DNA of 64,000 bases from Siphonodentalium dalli. Taxonomy: Eukaryota > Mollusca > Scaphopoda > Gadilida > Siphonodentaliidae. Shown in pieces: positions 37,448 to 46,827 of this stretch (positions are counted from its first letter, which is position 1; each line of letters opens with the position of its first letter). The position numbers and the translations under genes were made by a program. The notes under the pieces were generated by a model. It was not told the origin of the DNA. It searched no databases and was given only the letters and a program-made list of their open reading frames with translations. The stretch lies in NCBI GenBank assembly GCA_032622095.1, contig CP136066.1, positions 115,651,319 through 115,715,318 on the forward strand, written 5' to 3'.

Positions 37448-38402
37448 CAGGGGAGGTCCGGGCAAAGCGGATCGCCCGGGCAAAGCCGATCACCTTTATT
37501 ATTTCAATACTATCAAATTATTCCTTGTCTATTCGTATTTTAGAATAAAGTAATTGTATAAACAGTACTTTGATTATATTTCACTATAAGTTGCAAACAC
37601 TCTTGTCATAAATCCATTGATTTGAGCCGCCAACATATTCCAAACAATAGCAAGTAACAGCTAATTGGCGACTCGGCGGCTGGCTCGGCTGATTCCAACT
37701 ACAACTATTAGTGTGCTGGAGAACGAAAAATGTCGATAAAAGTTGAAATATAAGACTTACAAATTATCTTTTTATTTGTTTTTTATTTGTAATTGGCATA
37801 ACTTACCACAAACCAAAATTCATCACTATTGGAATTTATATATTAACGACAATAAACGAAATTGATAATCCCAACTACACATTTTACTGGGCTCGGTCTC
37901 GGACTCGAACTCGGACTCGGACTACAACTATTAGTGTGTCCCAACATCCGGTACACAGTCATGCGTAGATTAAGTGAATTTGGACAATTTTATTAAGATG
38001 GGTCGACAAAACTCGTGCCTTGTCGGAGGCATGTCCATAATTGAAAATTTTGAACGTTTGAAAAAACGCGATTTAAATTATTTGCAATAAATATGTATAA
38101 TTGTCATAAATAAAACTGAAAAGTATACGATTAGTTGAGTAGCATTGCATTTTCAGAAGGATTCGTTTGTTGATCAGCTTTGCCCGATGTGGTGATCCGA
38201 TTTGCCCGACGGCCGGGCAAAGCGGATCAAAATTAAAAATCACCATAGCAACCAAACCAATAGCTGCATCTGAATGATGCATCTACGTCAAATGTTATGC
38301 CATCATGCATGGTTAGAAACTGACAGTGCTAATATTTCTGATTGCCGGTTGCATTGTGTACAAGAAAACCTTACGTGATCCGCTTTGCTCGGGTCTCCCC
38401 TA
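37448..38402. mobile_element. TIR element inserted in the dyad cluster
   Basis: The left end is CAGGGGAGGTCCGGGCAAAG. The right end on the minus strand is TAGGGGAGACCCGAGCAAAG. The interior holds a further GCAAAGCGGATC copy at 38155-38235. The sequence CAGGCCCATATAGCTATAA at about 38527 looks like a duplicate of the uninterrupted target. A target duplication of at most 2 bp fits, so the superfamily is not assigned. No coding is seen. Confidence 0.6.
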
Positions 38403-38620
38403 TATAGCTAAAGCGCGGTATATATAGGCCTACCGCTCTAAATAGCGTTTATCACTAAAGAGCAGTAGGCCCCTATACCGTTCTTTAGCACCAAACGCTA
38501 AAGAGCGGTATACCGTTAATTAGCGTATCAGGCCCATATAGCTATAAAAGCGCGGTATACCGCTCTTTATATAGCGTTTGGTACTAAAGAGCGGTATACC
38601 GTTCATTAGCCACGGCCTAA
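38403..38620. repeat. Cluster of 28-bp dyads, right
   Basis: Five further GCTAAAG...GGTATACC...TTTAGC dyads start at about 38407, 38454, 38498, 38542 and 38585. Three short related motifs (GCTAAAGTACCGC) occur at 41268-41340. Confidence 0.8.
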
Positions 38621-38817
38621 TATTATACCGGTATAATGTTGGCATTATGTTGCTATATCAATTCACAAATGGTCTCGCTCGCTGATGCAAGCACATATGA
38701 AGCAATTAACACTCGTACTGAGTCCATGCCTCCATAAATCTGATATTTAAAAGAGTACCGGTATGTGATTATATATATGGGAGGCCCTTTTCACATTTAT
38801 TATTTATTTGCGCTTAA

Positions 38818-39409
38818 AGGGGTACTGTACCCAAGATGTTGTTGTTGGTTTCTATAATCCCCGAGTCGGAGAATAATGTAACAACTTTTCCATTTTTTGA
38901 AAGTTTGTTGAGTACGAAGTATTGTTACGGATGGCAAATTTACCGGAATGCAAAAATACAAATTGTCGTTGTCGAGTAATTTTTGTAAAGTTTTCAACCA
39001 AATGAATCAAATAAACATTATATTATATGGTTAGTAGTCCCATATACTCATTTAAGTTAGTGTACCGTCACTAGTCAATGAGTGGCTTGGGTTTTCTCCC
39101 CGTATAAGCATAATGTTTCAAACGATCGTGTGTGCAATTGTTTTCCTAATCCAATATCCCTCAATTATAATTTGATTACGTTTTGTACACGGAAATTCGA
39201 ATTTTAAGAGACGCCATTTTATGGCTGGAGCCATAAAATCAATTTATATTAAATTATTAACTTTTAAATTATTAAATTTTAAGATAGCCTATTAACCTGA
39301 GCGTTTACAGAATACATCTTCGACTCAAATTACTTATATTTCTATATAGTATCGATAATAGATCGTTGTTATCACCGGGAATTTATTGAAAATGGCGTAC
39401 AGTACCCCT
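38818..39409. mobile_element. TTAA-flanked MITE, piggyBac-like, copy 1
   Basis: Ends AGGGGTACTGTAC are flanked by TTAA (38814-38817 and 39410-39413). The target was the centre of a GCGCTTAAGCG palindrome. The interior shares GGCTCCAGCCATAAAAT-type sequence with 57495-58140 in opposite orientation. Confidence 0.85.
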
Positions 39410-39413
39410 TTAA

Positions 39414-40170
39414 GCGTAGGCCTAAATCATTTGCGCTTAAGCGCAAATATTTGTCTATCAATTTATTTTGCGCTATCATTTGCGCTTAAGCGCAAATACC
39501 TAACACTCCCTTCCTTCCCTCTGATTGTGAATTCATGATTGAGTCCATCTCATAGTATATTATGATGGGCCCATATAGTAATAGCCCCATACAGACTCGA
39601 AGTTGAAGAAAAAACATATTTCCATATGCATATCAGCATCTCTGTCCCTGTTGTCCAAGGAATTGGTGTCTCACTCCCAGAGCTAGTGTATTTTATTAAA
39701 GGGATATCTCCTGCACAGATATATATACCATTTCCATGGCCATAAAAAGGGAATTAGGGGTTACCGGGGGGGGGCTTGCTTCCTTCATATGGTGTACTTA
39801 TTGACTTGAAATAGGGGGAACCTATTTTCATATTATCAGCGTCCTCAGAATGTGTGTCTCCAAAACAGAGATCAAGTATATTTTATAAATGAGACATATC
39901 ATGCACAGATCTATACCATTTCCATGTCATAAAAGGGATCTATAGGCCGGGGTTACTGGGGGATTGCTTCCCTCATATGGTGGGCCTATATAGAATTGAG
40001 TGATGTGTTTAGGCCTGTGCCATTTAAAATTATTTCAGGCGGGAATCAATGAATAGGCCCCTATTAATTTGTATATATTGCGCTAAAAGCGCAAATATGA
40101 TCTATTTGTGCTTAATCGCAAATGATTTACGCTTAAGTGCAAAAATTTATATTTCACATCTTACCAACAA
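39414..40170. repeat. TTTGCGCTTAAGCGCAAA palindromes and a diverged pair
   Basis: TTTGCGCTTAAGCGCAAAT occurs at about 39430 and 39479, with diverged forms at 40078-40140. Between them a segment of about 200 bp is duplicated (CCATTTCCATG and GCTTCC(T/C)TCATATGGTG at about 39730-39790 and 39915-39980). Confidence 0.65.
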
Positions 40171-40183
40171 CAGCTACAGACAT

Positions 40184-40340
40184 AATCATAGTATTATACT
40201 GTCTTGCATGTACACACGCTATGACATCATTAAAGGCGGACAATCCACTCACGGTGTGACAACAGATACGGACATAGGCATAGTGTTATACAGTCTTCTA
40301 TGTACCCACGCTATGACACCATTAACGTACATTGGATGTT
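40184..40340 (+). repeat. 88-bp tandem pair (locus 1)
   Basis: Two units share GACATA(G/A)(G/T)CATAGT(G/A)TTATAC and ACACGCTATGACA. Two more units occur at 41850-42038. Confidence 0.75.
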
Positions 40341-40373
40341 AGGTCTATGACTCTTGAGTATGCACCAATCAAT

Positions 40374-40982
40374 GAGCAAATGAGCAAGAAAATGAGCAAA
40401 TGAGCAAGAAAATGAGCAAATGAGCAATAAAAATGAGCAAAAAAATGAGCAAATGAGCAAGAAAATGAGCAAATGAGCAAGAAAATGAGCAAATGAGCAA
40501 TAAAAATGAGCAAATGAGCAAAAAAATGAGCAAATGAGCAATAAAAATGAGCAAATGAGCAAAAAAATGAGCAAATGAGCAAAAAAATGAGCAAATGAGC
40601 AAGAAAATGAGCAAATGAGCAAGAAAATGAGCAAATGAGCAATAAAAATGAGCAAATGAGCAAGAAAATGAGCCAAAAAATGAGCAAATGAGCAAAAAAA
40701 TGAGCAAATGAGCAAAAAAATGAGCAAATGAGCAATAAAAATGAGCAAATGAGCAAACAAATGAGCAAAAAAATGAGCAAATGAGCAAAAAAAATGAGCA
40801 AATAAGCAATAAAAATGAGCAAATGAGCAATAAAAATGAGCAAATGAGCAAACAAATGAGCAAATGAGCAAAAAAATGAGCAAATGAGCAATAAAAATGA
40901 GCAAATGAGCAATAAAAATGAGCAAATGAGCAAAAAAAATGAGCAAATGAGCAATACAAATGAGCAAATGAGCAAGAGGTGA
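40374..40982 (-). repeat. ATGAGCAA minisatellite with three open antisense frames
   Basis: About 33 units of 18-20 bp (ATGAGCAAATGAGCAA followed by an A-rich spacer GAAA, TAAAA or AAAA). The + strand lacks TTA, CTA and TCA in the unit, so all three minus-strand frames stay open for 205-234 codons (Leu-Ile-Cys-Ser-Phe-Ala-His repeats). I read this as low-complexity DNA, not a gene. Confidence 0.9.
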
Positions 40983-41359
40983 GCAAGTGATCATGTCGAT
41001 AATAAAAAGCAGCATTTTTATAGATCGAAAAGAAATTTTGTCAGAATATTGTCATCAACTCAATCAAGATCTCAACGAAACGCATTATTGACATCGATAA
41101 CTATCATGGTGCATTGACATTCATGGCCAGACAAATTTAATTCGTGTGTCTACAATACAACCTACCTATCCAAATGTCAATGCAATTATGAGTGATTTCA
41201 ATATGAGCACTCTATTATATAGATATGTGTAACCTGGTGACATGATGAAATCGATTGTGATACAAAGCTAAAGTACCGCCCCATAGGGCAGATACATAGC
41301 TAAAGTACCGCTCATAGAGCAGAAGCTAAAATACCGCTCTAACGTTGTCTGAATCTACA

Positions 41360-41525
41360 GCCCCTCATTATTATATCCGTGTTTGGTCAGTTTGACCATT
41401 TTCTTCATGATCATGTTATGTATGGGTGATGTTTTCATTCGATGCTGGTATTCTATTAATCGTTCGTAACTTTTGAGAAAGAGGAACAACAACAATAACA
41501 ACAACAACAACAACAACCGCCGCCG
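41360..41525 (-). pseudogene. Duplicated C-terminal segment of the virus-like acidic protein, copy a
   Basis: On the minus strand the segment encodes LIEYQHRMKTSPIHNMIMKK and KLTKHGYNNE, nearly identical to residues about 105-145 of the protein at 42327-42821. It joins an (AAC)n/(CCG)n microsatellite at 41482-41525 exactly where the homology stops. Confidence 0.75.
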
Positions 41526-41849
41526 TAGCGTGACGAGCAAACTGTGATGTTTACACACTTAAGCTCTGGATAAACAATACATATCGCATCTGCAGCAGTC
41601 TACTTCATTGTGAATTAAGTCACTCTGGGTTAGTTGACTACATGCATGCACACACAACACAGCCGAGGGTTATTGTAATTTAATGAAAATGTCACACCGA
41701 GGTACGCCAGCTTGATTGCTTTCAAAAAATAGTGCAACTTACCTGTTGGTAATTACTCATACGAATGAAGAGTGTTTAACTGATACGAAAATACTACACG
41801 AATGAACTGAGTCTTGACATTTATATTTCACATCTTTCTTAAATGTTCC

Positions 41850-42038
41850 AACACATACAGACATAGACATAGTGTTATACAGTCTTATATGTACACACGC
41901 TACGACACCATTAAAGGTGGACAATACACTCACGATGTGACAACATATACAGACATAGACATAGTGTTATACAGTCTTCTATGTACCAACGCTATGACAT
42001 AATTAAAGGGGGGTAATACACGCACGGTGTGGAATGTT
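41850..42038 (+). repeat. 88-bp tandem pair (locus 2)
   Basis: It has the same unit as 40184-40340 (ACAGACATAGACATAGTGTT at about 41855 and 41949). Confidence 0.75.
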
Positions 42039-42326
42039 AAAGTGACACGAGGTAAGGGACGTTATGTAATATTGGTGTGTGAATATTAATGGAGCACAAT
42101 GCGCTCTAAAGGGACACACACGGCACTCATTTTGAATGATTGTTAAAGAAACACAATACACACGCAGTGGGTGAAAGTTAAAAAGACACAGAACAATATT
42201 TAAACTTCAAATTTTAGGGCTCGTAATATACCATTTATGTATCGTTTCTCGCTCTACAATCTCCCCTCCCCACTTATAGATATATAACGAAGACGAGAAT
42301 AACATGTTGATGAAGTTTATTGAAAT

Positions 42327-42821
42327 TTAATCATTGTCTGAATCTTCGACCGTTAGATTTATTTCTAAGAGTTTCTTGAATTTTCTCATCGCTTCATCTG
42401 CAGCCCATTCATTATTATATCCGTGTTTGGTCAGTTTGACCATTTTCTTCATGATCATGTTATGTATGGGTGATGTTTTCAATCGATACTGGTATTCTAT
42501 TAATCGTCTATAACTTTTGAGAAACAGAGCAAACTCTGTGTCGATGGTAGCCTCTTTTCCCGACATGCTCTCATCTCCCGACATGCTCTCTTCTCCTTTC
42601 GCATCATTGGTGACGCGTTTCATCATACTTTTGAATGTGTCCATCTCGTTGACACATCGCGCAGCTTTCTTAAGACCGAATACCGTTCTACTACCGACGA
42701 CATTATCATCTTCTGAATCTGATATCGTTCCCCGTTCATCTTCATCTGAATCTAGAACCGCTTCGTCAGATTCTAGGTCATCGGTATCTTCTCCGAAGAG
42801 AGTTGTTTTTGTCTCGGACAT
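42327..42821 (-). CDS. Small acidic protein, 164 aa, virus- or Polinton-like (unrecognised)
   Basis: An intact ATG-to-stop frame. The N-terminal half (residues about 1-90) is rich in Asp, Glu and Ser. The C-terminal half is basic, with RLIEYQ, SPIHNMIMKKM and KLTKHGYNNEW, and ends in a short acidic tail. The sequence is complex and not repeat-derived, and the frame has no intron signals. It follows two other minus-strand small ORFs in a compact run, a layout seen in DNA viruses and Polinton/Maverick elements, not in bivalve genes. I do not recognise the family. A segment of its 3' half is duplicated at 41360 and 44905. It may be a remnant or cargo of an endogenous viral element; the assignment is inference. 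Confidence 0.5.
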   Translation of the reverse strand: MSETKTTLFGEDTDDLESDEAVLDSDEDERGTISDSEDDNVVGSRTVFGLKKAARCVNEMDTFKSMMKRVTNDAKGEESMSGDESMSGKEATIDTEFALFLKSYRRLIEYQYRLKTSPIHNMIMKKMVKLTKHGYNNEWAADEAMRKFKKLLEINLTVEDSDND

Positions 42822-43084
42822 AACTCCGTGTTTAATCTGTTTATGTCTTTGTAGATTGTAGTTCGTCGATAAAATAATTCCGCATAAAATGACACCCGTG
42901 CATTATCGCGAATTATTGGAAGAACGATCACTCTTATAAGTAGCGATAAAAAGAGAGAATAAGGTGTGGTATACAACCGTCGCGTTAAGAGTACGTTCGT
43001 CCCGGGGCTAGGGTATAGATATTTGACCGCCGGTGATTCAATTAATGCCAATTTATCAGTATGGTACTCTATGTATTCATTCAT
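42773..43084 (-). CDS. Possible small ORF, 103 aa, doubtful
   Basis: It begins 7 bp after the stop of the 43092-43415 frame (MNEYIEYHTDKLALIESP) and overlaps the start of the 42327-42821 frame by 49 bp in another frame. The first 30 residues look protein-like, while the rest is hydrophobic and less convincing. The reading is supported mainly by tight spacing. It may be a truncated gene running into spacer. Confidence 0.25.
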   Translation of the reverse strand: MNEYIEYHTDKLALIESPAVKYLYPSPGTNVLLTRRLYTTPYSLFLSLLIRVIVLPIIRDNARVSFYAELFYRRTTIYKDINRLNTELCPRQKQLSSEKIPMT

Positions 43085-43091
43085 GATTTGG

Positions 43092-43415
43092 CTAATCGTA
43101 TGACACTTTTCTTTTCATTTTCTTCTTATTATTAGACAAACCTCCAGCTAACACTCTCTTGTTGGTTTGTTTGGACGCTTTACGTGTGTTTGTCAACTTA
43201 TTTGCTGCAACTTCGGCCTTAGCCATTTCAATCGCTTGAGCGATGGGCGTCACTACGTTAATATGTGGTTTTAGAACGTCTTCTTCACTATCACTATTTT
43301 TAGTTCTGTCAATAAAGTAGCGACCCTCATTATCTGGCCTTAACTTCCCATTCATCATGTCTCTGAAATGTTTTCTCCACGTTACAATATCTGCTGGAAT
43401 ATACGTCATCGACAT
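43092..43415 (-). CDS. Small basic-tailed protein, 107 aa, virus- or Polinton-like
   Basis: The intact frame starts MSMTYIPADIVTWRKHF (a second ATG lies two codons on). A YIP-x4-W-x2-HF-x2-M-x-G pattern opens it. A VVTPIAQAIEMAKAEV helix lies mid-protein, and the tail is Lys/Asn/Ser-rich and ends in a basic KKKMKRK cluster. I have a weak memory of similar 'W-x2-H/Y-F/Y...M-x-G' plus 'VTP-x-Q/A' small proteins in Polinton/adintovirus-type elements, but cannot confirm it. No hexon-like capsid, ATPase, protease, PolB or integrase is visible nearby, so at best this is a fragment of such an element. A hAT-like element ends 25 bp upstream of the start. Confidence 0.45.
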   Translation of the reverse strand: MSMTYIPADIVTWRKHFRDMMNGKLRPDNEGRYFIDRTKNSDSEEDVLKPHINVVTPIAQAIEMAKAEVAANKLTNTRKASKQTNKRVLAGGLSNNKKKMKRKVSYD

Positions 43416-43439
43416 GTTTCTTCAAATGTAGGGTACAAG

Positions 43440-44734
43440 TAGGGCCCTGCGAACCTTATAATTTAGGTCGAACCGAACCTTGAAACCGAATCATCGTCTT
43501 GGTTTCGAATCGAACCGAATCTCGAACCCAATTACCGACCGTGTCATTGAAGAGAGTCCAAGCGACGTACTCATAATACTAGTAGCCAGTTAGAACGTAT
43601 GTGGATCATTATAATAGTACAATCAACGTGTTATATACAAATTTATCGTATACGATATAAGATAATTACATGTTGAAGAATTATTTTATATTGGAGATGA
43701 ATGACAATCCGATAAAACGTTGATTTTATGTTCCGTTTATGTCCATACATTATATTACATAACCCCGATTATCATTCTCCGTATATACCCGCGTCCGCTC
43801 ACTGAGCATCACTCATGAAAAATCATAACTTATGACTTATTCTAACAGTAAGTGAGACAGATGTCTGATTGAATCATCGGTCAAGGTTCCAGTAGTACAT
43901 ATGTACAAGGTAAACAACGCGATAAACGACGCATTGAACTCCTAACACACTGACAGCATGAACGCGCCACGTGGCATAACTCGGTAACTATTAACAGACT
44001 CGTCAATCTGTAACTGCGACAACACATGCCAAAGATCAAAGCGTGCCGACGTCGCGTTGTAGCAATTAAGTGTCACAAGACCAAAGCACATCGGGTTACA
44101 TAATCATGTCAATCATTTATGCTGATAAACAATGGCCACACCTTCTCCTCACTGTGATTGGTTGACTCCAATTGTTGACACAGAAGGCTGCCGGAAATAC
44201 CTATTCACTTTCAGCCAGTTTACGGAATTCAAAAAAGCTTGTTCGATCTGTATTCGTCAATAATCATAACTTATTGTCTCGTTTGTTAGGTATAATTATG
44301 TCTATTAGTAAAGTTATATGGAGAATAAAACAAACTTTGACGAGGTAGAACTTTGACTGAGATAGAAATGTTATAGTTTTACTAATTAATTATCACGAAT
44401 TTGACATGTCCGACTGGACCGTTTAGCGGGAGCGGAATAAAGTTATGCCAAAAGACCCGTTCAATGAAATATCACCCAGTTACCCCGCCCGAGTAATGAT
44501 CAAAGTAATTATGTCCAATGTAAACATAAAATCATAGTATCACACAGTTGTATGTAAACCAATTAATATACGGTATATAATCAATAAACAATTCCCAGTA
44601 CGCAAAATTTGCCCATTTTGCGGGACTAAAGAAAAGGTTCGATATAAACGAATCCCGTCTAAGGTTTCGAACCGGACCGAATCATCACAGCGGTTTCGAA
44701 CCGAACCGAACCTCGAACGGTTCGCAGGGCCCTA
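43440..44734. mobile_element. Non-autonomous hAT-like element 4
   Basis: Ends TAGGGCCCTGCGAACC match exactly over 16 bp. The target duplication GGTACAAG is at 43432-43439 and 44735-44742. It is 1295 bp. GGTTCGAACC-type palindromes cluster at both ends (GAACCGAACC, TTCGAATCGAACC). No transposase frame. It separates the virus-like ORF at 43092-43415 from its original upstream sequence. Confidence 0.93.
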
Positions 44735-44785
44735 GGTACAAGTCACTCTTTTTTCTGCATTTTATTTTAGAAAGTTTATCGCCTC

Positions 44786-44987
44786 TTATAAAAATCGATT
44801 ATCTGGATATTTATTAATCGAATCGTCGCTAGTCAGGTACAGATAATAATTAATAATGACTATAATATGACTATAGTTTCTACAAAAAAACAATTCAAAG
44901 TTTTTCTTCATGATCATGTTATGTATGGGTGATGTTTTCATTCGATGCTGGTATTCTATTAATCGTTCGTAACTTTTGAGAAAGAGG

Positions 44988-44990
<3 letters not shown>
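44786..44990 (-). pseudogene. Duplicated C-terminal segment of the virus-like acidic protein, copy b
   Basis: Minus-strand LIEYQHRMKTSPIHNMIMKK is shared with 42327-42821 and 41360-41525. It runs on one side into unrelated sequence and on the other into the (AAC)n/(CCG)n tract. Copies a and b share substitutions against the intact gene (HRM where the gene has YRL), so one was probably copied from the other. Confidence 0.7.
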
Positions 44991-45020
<30 letters not shown>

Positions 45021-45075
45021 AACAACATTGTTGTTGATGCGCCGCCGCCGCCGCCGGCGGCGGTTGTTGTTGTGA
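44987..45075. repeat. Triplet-repeat cluster (AAC)n-(GTT)n-(CCG)n-(CGG)n-(GTT)n
   Basis: About eleven AAC triplets (with one AAT) lead to ATTGTTGTTG, then GCC/CCG triplets, then CGG triplets and GTT triplets. The AAC/GTT and CCG/CGG runs are mutually complementary, so the tract can form a nested cruciform. A simpler version sits at 41482-41525 at the same junction of copy a. Confidence 0.85.
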
Positions 45076-45269
45076 GATCAATGAGTCCAATTATTATAAA
45101 TAATACATTGCAGGCATCGGTGGATACCCGATTGCCACATTTAGTGATCACGTGATAAACTGATAAAATGTCCAAGTGACGTACTATATGTATGCATTCT
45201 GATCCGCTGTCGTTATTCATTCCATAACGTAATGCCTCAGGCCAGTCGAAAATTGGTTGCTCGTCATCT

Positions 45270-45645
45270 TCATTATATTGAAATTTTGGAAGTTTTGGAA
45301 ATTTTGGAAGTTTTTGAAATTTTTGAAATTTTGGAAGTTTTGGAAATTTTTGGAGTTTTGGAAATTTTGGAAGTTTTGGAAATTTTGGAAATTTTGGAAG
45401 TTTTGGAAATTTTGGAAATTTTTGGAGTTTTGGAAATTTTGTAAGTTTTGGAAATTTTGGAAATTTTGGAAGTTTTTGAAATTTTGGAAGTTTTGGAAAT
45501 TCTGGAAATTTTGGAAGTTTTTGAAATTTTGGAAGTTTTGGAAATTCTGGAAATTTTGGAAGTTTTTGAAATTTTTGAAATATTTGAAAGTTTTTGAAAT
45601 TTTGGAAGTTTTTGAAGTTTTGGGTTTTGAAATTGTTTTTTGGGA
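45270..45645. repeat. Minisatellite GGAAATTTTGGAAGTTTT, open on both strands
   Basis: About 30 units of 12 bp in 18- or 30-bp combinations. The + frame reads Phe-Trp-Lys repeats and the minus frame Asn-Phe-Gln repeats, each for over 100 codons, because the unit contains no stop in those frames. I regard these as by-products, not proteins. Confidence 0.9.
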
Positions 45646-45781
45646 ATATTTTAGTACAAACAATTTTACCCCCATAAAATCTATTTTTAGATGTGGACCT
45701 AACGAGACCCCCATACTACTAAAAGGGCCTCCCATAATTATATCTCGTTCTCTAAATCGGCATATGCAAACTTGTATAATT

Positions 45782-45907
45782 AGGAGATAAACATACCCTG
45801 TTGAGTTGTACATTCTGGGATTCGAGTACCCGGTATGAAAACAGTTCACAAACTGTTTTCATGCTCGAATCCCAGAATGTACAACGAAACAGGGTATGTT
45901 TATCTCC
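45782..45907. repeat. Near-perfect 126-bp palindrome
   Basis: Arms start GGAGATAAACATACCCTGTT and end with the complement TTTATCTCC. They meet at GAAAACAGTT-CAC-AAACTGTTTTC. A few single-base insertions occur in one arm. Confidence 0.9.
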
Positions 45908-46049
45908 ATTGTAATTCAATCTAGCAAGGAATTTGCAAAAAAACTGTATAAAAAGTATCATTTAGTCATTTTCATGACACGAATCGAGACTTTCATTTCG
46001 CCGTTGTCACCGTGCACAAATCTTGGGTTTGTTCATTGCGTTACTCGGA

Positions 46050-46370
46050 ACAGTGTTCCATAACCATTTCCTGCGGGGCGGGTTGTCTCGTTTCGCTACT
46101 CCGTTCTGCGCCGATAAAATTGTACCGTGCGACACATTCTGAACTCCTCGACCTGTGACCCCTGCGGGTCTAAAACGGTGACGGAATCTGACGAGGTTTG
46201 CCGAATGCGTGCGACATTCAGATTTGATGCACGCTGAAGCGGCCGATGAACGGTATCTATAGACAACAACGCGCGGGTGTGTTCGTTTCGCTACTCGTTC
46301 TGCGCCGATGCAAATTGACCATGCTACATTCAGATTTGATGCACGCTGTCAAAGCGGCCGATGTCGGTGA
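46050..46370 (+). repeat. Duplicated segment with CGTTTCGCTACTC core
   Basis: TTTCGCTACTC(C)GTTCTGCGCCGAT and ATTCAGATTTGATGCACGCTG each occur twice (about 46090/46288 and 46215/46327), with AAGCGGCCGATG after each of the latter. No gene is recognised. Confidence 0.65.
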
Positions 46371-46742
46371 ATCGAAAACGCAAGTTAGCCGCTCTCGGCC
46401 AATCAGAATGCTTGTTTTTAGTGACAAATACTCAATTGAATTACAATTATATATATTTTTACGAAATAAGTTTAATTATTCACCAAACAAGAAATATATC
46501 ATAGATATAAAATATCTAGTTTGATGTTAACAAAATGGGAATGACAATTATGTGTCCCCAGGGAGGGAGCAGTATTAAAAATATATCTCCCTGATGGGAA
46601 ATCCCATATCAGAGTGGGAGTACAATGTTTAGTAGTTTTCTACTGCGCATGTCTTATAAGCCACAGCCGGCTACAGCTGGCTACAGCTTTTTTGCTCAAA
46701 TACACTCAAATTTTTGAACGCGTCCAACCAGAAATTATTTTC

Positions 46743-46786
46743 ATCACGTGATCGGCACATGACACTTCCGTTTCTTACTTTACAAA
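46743..46786 (+). promoter_or_regulatory. CLEAR-like E-box and ETS-like site before V-ATPase D exon 1
   Basis: ATCACGTGAT (46743-46752) is a palindromic CACGTG E-box like the CLEAR element bound by TFEB/MITF factors, which are known to drive V-ATPase genes. ACTTCCG (46764-46770) fits an ETS site. A pyrimidine-rich TTTCTTACTTT (from 46771) could serve as initiator. The E-box is 35 bp from the ATG. Function is inferred from position and gene identity. Confidence 0.55.
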
Positions 46787-46827
46787 ATGTCGGGCAAAGA
46801 GAGACTCAATGTTTTTCCATCTCGGAT
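46787..46827 (+). CDS. ATP6V1D: V-type ATPase subunit D, first coding exon
   Basis: ATG opens MSGKERLNVFPSR plus two bases (AT) of the next codon, and a consensus donor GTAAGT begins at 46828. The N-terminus of V-ATPase subunit D is strongly conserved (MSGKD/ER-x-x-FPSRM), and a phase-2 intron would complete the M codon with the first G of exon 2. Subunit D is the central rotor stalk of the V1 sector, coupling ATP hydrolysis to proton pumping into lysosomes, vesicles and, in molluscs, mantle or gill membranes. I could not find exon 2 (starting G then Ala/Leu-x-Thr) to the window end, so intron 1 would exceed 17 kb, or the locus is a partial copy. The LTR retrotransposon at 47723 would lie in this intron. 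Confidence 0.7.

Noticed and set aside
40311-41015. 234-aa minus-strand open frame with Leu/Ile/Cys/Phe/His repeats
   Set aside because: It is a direct translation of the ATGAGCAA minisatellite; two other frames on the same strand are equally open.
45217-45849. 210-aa minus-strand frame with Asn-Phe-Gln repeats and a 177-aa plus-strand frame
   Set aside because: Both arise from the GGAAATTTTGGAAGTTTT minisatellite and nothing outside it is domain-like.
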